Assembly: GCA_947652605.1 (NCBI GenBank)
Contig: OX393577.1
Span: forward strand, 70,208,108 to 70,272,107
Length of the DNA: 64,000 bases
Direction of reading: 5' to 3'
Source of the DNA: Elmis aenea
Taxonomy: Eukaryota; Arthropoda; Insecta; Coleoptera; Elmidae
Shown: positions 59,506 to 64,000 of the stretch, one piece after another
Layout: each line of letters begins with the position of its first letter
Position numbering within the stretch: the first letter of the stretch is position 1
The notes under the pieces: generated by a model
Told to the model about the DNA's origin: nothing
Databases searched by the model: none
The model's input: only the letters and a program-made list of their open reading frames with translations
Position numbers and translations under genes: made by a program

Positions 59506-62500
59506 TTAGGCACTCTATATATGACAATAAATTCTAAATTAAAAAGCAGTGAGTTATTTGTGTGTTACTGTAACTACACTCAAATTACTGGGCATCGTTT
59601 GTATAGTATAATTATAGAAAATTAATACAATTATTCCATCAAACTATGTCACTGAATGTATGTAAAAACGAATTCTGTTATTTATATTTGAATGTAAAAT
59701 AATAATCGAACGATCGTGCAGTATAAATTAAATAACTCATTGTGCCTAAACCTTGGTAAGGTTCGTTATCGCAATATCGGATTTTACTCGATACATAACC
59801 CAAAGTGTATAAATTTCTTGTTCAATTAAGCTTTCGTGTATACTAAAGGTGATAACTCGAACGACCGAAATTTATCGCGGGCCCATTTTAAACTCCCAAC
59901 TTTTGTGTTCCGCTAACACACAAAATATTTAAGGCACGCGTATTATTCAAAAGCAGGTTGTTGCAATGTATCATCTTATACACAATGCAAACCTGGAGAT
60001 GGATGGATCCTGGCGGGCCCGCACTGCGGCGCAGCATCTGCCGACGATTATGAACAGCACCGATAAATTAGATCTTAACTGCGCGGGGCGGTACCCTCAT
60101 TAGCAGGCGCGAGAGAAGCTTTAACGTGGCTGAACCAACACCTGAGACTCTTGTAGTAGATGCCCATGTTTTATACCTATATATACTGGATATTATAACA
60201 TGTATCTTCCAGTTACTTTAAGTATTAAGGCCTACATGTTTGAGTGTAGCGAAAAGAAGATGATCTCACCACTTTACAACTTATTAAGAAGAGAAGGATC
60301 TGGTTCTAACAAGTTTTCGTCCTGAAATAATTTCCTTTACAATTTTTTTTAATGTTAAGATTTAACAGGACTACTTAAAAATGTTTAAAAGAAAAATAAT
60401 TTTGCTCTTAAAAAATCCGTACAATGTTTAATACCATAAACAGTACTAATGAATATTTTTTTAGTACAAAAATTGTGTTACAGATTCTGCTTCCTTCGGT
60501 ACAAAAACTAAAACAATCCATCATTGTCTGTGGATTCCATTAACATTGTATAACGCCACTGGTAAATATATTTGATCAATTTAGTACACATATTACATTA
60601 AAATGTGCTAGCTATGTACCAATCAATCAATTTAATATAATTCATGGGTTTTACAAAATGCGACATATGTATGTATTACTGATCGTCTATTTGGCAATAT
60701 AAATTATGATTAAAAATTGTGATACAAATAATATTTGGTGCTGTAACTAAATAATGTAAGAACTATATTTTATAAATCATTTTGAATTGGTGCAACGGTT
60801 TTGAGGGAAACATAATTAAATAAAAATTACCACTAAACTAAATCACTCGTAGAAACACATCCAATGGTTTTATGTGAGTTAGAGGAAAATGTCCTAAACA
60901 TTTTGAGCAAGTTTCAACAATATTTTGAACTTTGTTTGTCTGATTAACTTAGGGAAGATAAAAATGTTCCTGCAAAAGCTTTAAAGCTAAATTTCTTAAT
61001 GTATTTACAAAGGAGCTTCCTAAACTGTTTTAAAATGTATACAGGATAAAGAACACTGCATTTTCAGATAATGTTTTCTAGATTTTGTAGGCTTCATTAA
61101 TAGTTGTCAAGAAAATAAAACAGTAAATAACGCCAACTTTAATTCAATATTTTTTTAAGAAAATATTTTCGTATACATTTAAAAATTATATTAGAACAAA
61201 TCTCTTATTCTCTTGGACGTATTGCAGATATTATAATTTATGATGCATTATTAAGGCTGCCCTTACGGACTTCAAACCGTAAAGTAGAGATTTTTTACTA
61301 CCTCACCGGAACCATAACTAACTTTAAGGTTATAATTAAAAGTTATGCTGATTACGTTTTCAAACTTTTACTAGTTGCAAGTCAGAAGGTAATATAAACA
61401 TAGTGCGCTATAAAGGAGCAAACTTTCACGAGATTTAAGTTCAAACAAGGCCTTTGTTAGAAAAACCGGGAGCCCTATTAAAACGACCTCGTCAAGACAA
61501 ATTCATCAAACAAAGCTGCATTATCTGCTTACATAGTTTAAGCTTGTTATGAATACGAAATCTGCTAAACTATGTGGTACGCAACATCATATAATCTCCG
61601 CGTAATATAAAGTCCTCATTTATCATTAACCATTCTTGACGTAGTCGACTTCTAAGAAGAGATGTTGAGCATCAAGTAAATTAACGCCACGTGGAACACC
61701 CCACGGATGTAATAAAACACATATATAGTAATAACTAACATGTACAAAGAGCATAAATATATGAGGCGTTTTTCTTTTAAAACCCAATTTTGAAATTGAA
61801 AATAGTTAAGACTGTATGCAGACCCTGATATCTTACAAAAATCGAACTGTATTCGCGTAAATATTTTTGTGGAGCGTAATTTAATGAAACCTAAACCCTT
61901 ATCTCCTTTCCATATTTTCCGTATTCTTTATTTCTGCAAACGAATTGTCAGTATCAAATTTGTTGTACGCGCATCAATATGAAGCGAAAGACAAAAGGAA
62001 TGCAAACAATGCAAATCATTTCATCGAGTATTTCTTAATATTATTGAGTTGAAAATCTTGCTTACTATCATTTTTCACATTGTTGAGTATCCTTTGTATA
62101 CATCTACATTCTATTCGCCCCCCGATATCCACCCCACTTGCCATTCTGAGCGCGCATTTTATTTCTTTTCGACTCCAGATTTTTATTCCACATCCTCAGC
62201 ACGTATTAAACCTTATACGATGATGGGTAAACCGCACGAAGAGGAATTTAAAAATAGTTTTCAACCTGCAATACTACCTGAACCCGAGCGATTTTATAAC
62301 AATTACCGGAGAACGTTAAAGTCGCCACCGGAAGCGAGCAAAAATTTGTGAAATTAATCGATGGGTAGTTTATTATCCGCGTTTTATCGGCATGGTTTAC
62401 TGGTTTTTATAGGTGTGAGATGTACTTAACTTTCCTGTGCAGTGAGTTTAAACGTTTCATTAATTTTATTACCGAATTTACATTTCATCAAATCATTGTT

Positions 62501-64000
62501 TTAAATGTCTGTGATGCGATTCCTTGCTAATGGGATTTTTAAAGTTTAATTTGGTTTACGTACCGTGAATTCGCTTACACGAGCTATATAATTCGTAATT
62601 CTCAAGATGGAAGAAAAATTCTGTCCACATTTATTGACGAACATTAACAAAATGCTTTGCAAACTTCTGCTGGTTTTGTTTTGTTAATATTAACGTAATA
62701 TACCTCATGTTTTTTTTATGTATTCGCACAACATCTGGCTCTAAATATTAGATATACAAAAGTAAGCCGATTATGTTCGTTAACGGACAGGTTTATGTTC
62801 AGGAAAAATTTGGGCAAATGTTTATGAAGAATGATTTTAAAACGTTCGCGCTTTAAGCATGTGCCAATTAAAATGAATAAGGCTATTATTAAAATATGTT
62901 CGGAAATAATTTTTGGCAAATATCAATCACAAAGCTGATAACAATTTTGTAATTGTATAGAAAAATGAAGTAAAATGGTTATGGTTATTTTGTTATTACT
63001 AATTTAAAATTTAAAAACTTAAAGCTATGTCTAATTGACCTACAGAGAACATACCCAAGAAGATATTTTGCAAAAGCAGCCGATAATTGTATCTTAAACC
63101 AAACATTACATTCTTGTAAATTATAATTTGTAGTTTGAGCCTTGTTAAGAAACACACATTAAATTAAATTAAATTAAATTCAAAATGCAGCCCTAAGAAT
63201 AATCACAGTCCGTCGACAAAAACTCTTGAACACAAAATCAATCATAGCTACAGGATCACAAAAGCATTCTTTAAACACTTCATTGAATTTAAATTAAGTT
63301 TTTCCAAGATATGATAGTTTCCGATTGCATTTAAAACGTAATTTTCAACTCACTTATCCAAGCTTGAATTTTACAGTCATATTTTCACAGTAAAAGGGCA
63401 ATTAACAAAGAGAATCCCGTAAACGATTTGATGTGAACAATTTGATGATTGCAATTTAGCGTGATCTTTGTGTTCATGACACGCTACTCCAGACGTGCAT
63501 AGATATTCGCATTCGCTGCATCTGGGTTTTCAAGAGGGACATGCTTTGTTCCTTTTACATCGTTTAATGCGAACTTAAAAACCATTATATTTTACTGAAT
63601 ATACTTTTCGTGCAAGGTTTGGTTCTCACGTCTTACAATGGTCTTTCAACAAGGACTTTTTTTTGTTTGTACCGAGTTACCAGGGTAAATCTGAATCAAT
63701 TGGGAATAAAAAGCACCCTTAATATTTTATATGGAATTATTCTAAAAACGTTCAAAGTAATTTCCTTTAGCACTTACACACTTTCTTAATTTCCACTTCT
63801 CAAAAGCTCTCAACCAATATTATAAATTCTAAATGGAAATTCTGTTGAGCAAGCTCATTTTTTTTTAGTACTTCCAATAGTTTAACAAATTAATTAATCT
63901 GGTTCTTAGCAACTTGACGTAGAAAATCAAACTCCCGATGAAACTTTTCATTCTAAATAAACTTAGCTTGGTCCTCATAGTGTATGACAGAAGTTCTACG
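59506..64000. other. No recognised gene; right end of window
   Basis: AT-rich sequence with one GC-rich island at about 60000-60130 (GGATCCTGGCGGGCCCGCAC, GCGCGGGGCGGTACC) and a 100-codon plus-strand open frame at 62049-62351 with no family features. The missing 5' exons of Ddr were not found here. Confidence 0.5.

Noticed and set aside
59307..59513. 68-codon minus-strand open frame
   Set aside because: It lies entirely in the degenerate minisatellite and repeats its units.
62049..62351. 100-codon plus-strand open frame near the right end
   Set aside because: Pro/Tyr/Phe/Ser-rich without motifs, no signal peptide or splice context that I can support; left unannotated as a gene.

Overview
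The window is eukaryotic nuclear DNA, AT-rich, with spliced genes, long introns and many small DNA-transposon remnants. The three recognisable proteins are closest to insect families. The scattered transposon ends of the ACAGGGTG type suggest an insect, possibly a beetle, but the sequence alone does not settle the order.

Layout. (1) Positions 1-2250 are dominated by tandem repeats: a 64-bp repeat, then a 1.9-kb minisatellite of 26- and 34-bp units with a 138-bp higher-order period. A probable last exon of a plus-strand gene lies at 202-240, and a weaker minus-strand terminal exon candidate at 2255-2369. (2) Positions 2.6-8.3 kb hold no recognised protein gene, but contain a SINE-like fragment, a 0.3-kb-period tandem repeat and a small MITE. 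(3) Positions 8346-17363 (minus) are Taf4, the TFIID scaffold subunit: seven coding exons, about 881 residues. Its last intron is almost filled by a 1.2-kb foldback element. (4) Positions 18166-19665 (minus) are UTP18, a single-exon WD40 protein of the small-subunit processome, on the same strand as Taf4. (5) Positions 19.7-23.7 kb are intergenic. (6) Positions 23737-51908 (minus) are the 3' eight coding exons of a discoidin domain receptor tyrosine kinase (Ddr): stalk, transmembrane segment, juxtamembrane region and full kinase domain. The ligand-binding discoidin exons are not visible and probably lie beyond 64000. The kinase has DHA in place of the DFG triad. (7) Positions 51.9-64 kb look like Ddr intron or upstream DNA, with a 1.8-kb foldback element carrying a transposase remnant and a degenerate 25-bp-type minisatellite.

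The three main genes share a strand, but no joint function is implied: Taf4 acts in transcription initiation, UTP18 in rRNA processing and Ddr in collagen-type matrix signalling. Repeats explain most of the non-genic structure. Three large inverted repeats (8578-9790, 46024-46731, 56252-58089), an hAT MITE with a perfect 8-bp target duplication (27208-27454), a second hAT-like element (44157-44752) and two LINE remnants are the clearest. I found no convincing new gene system.
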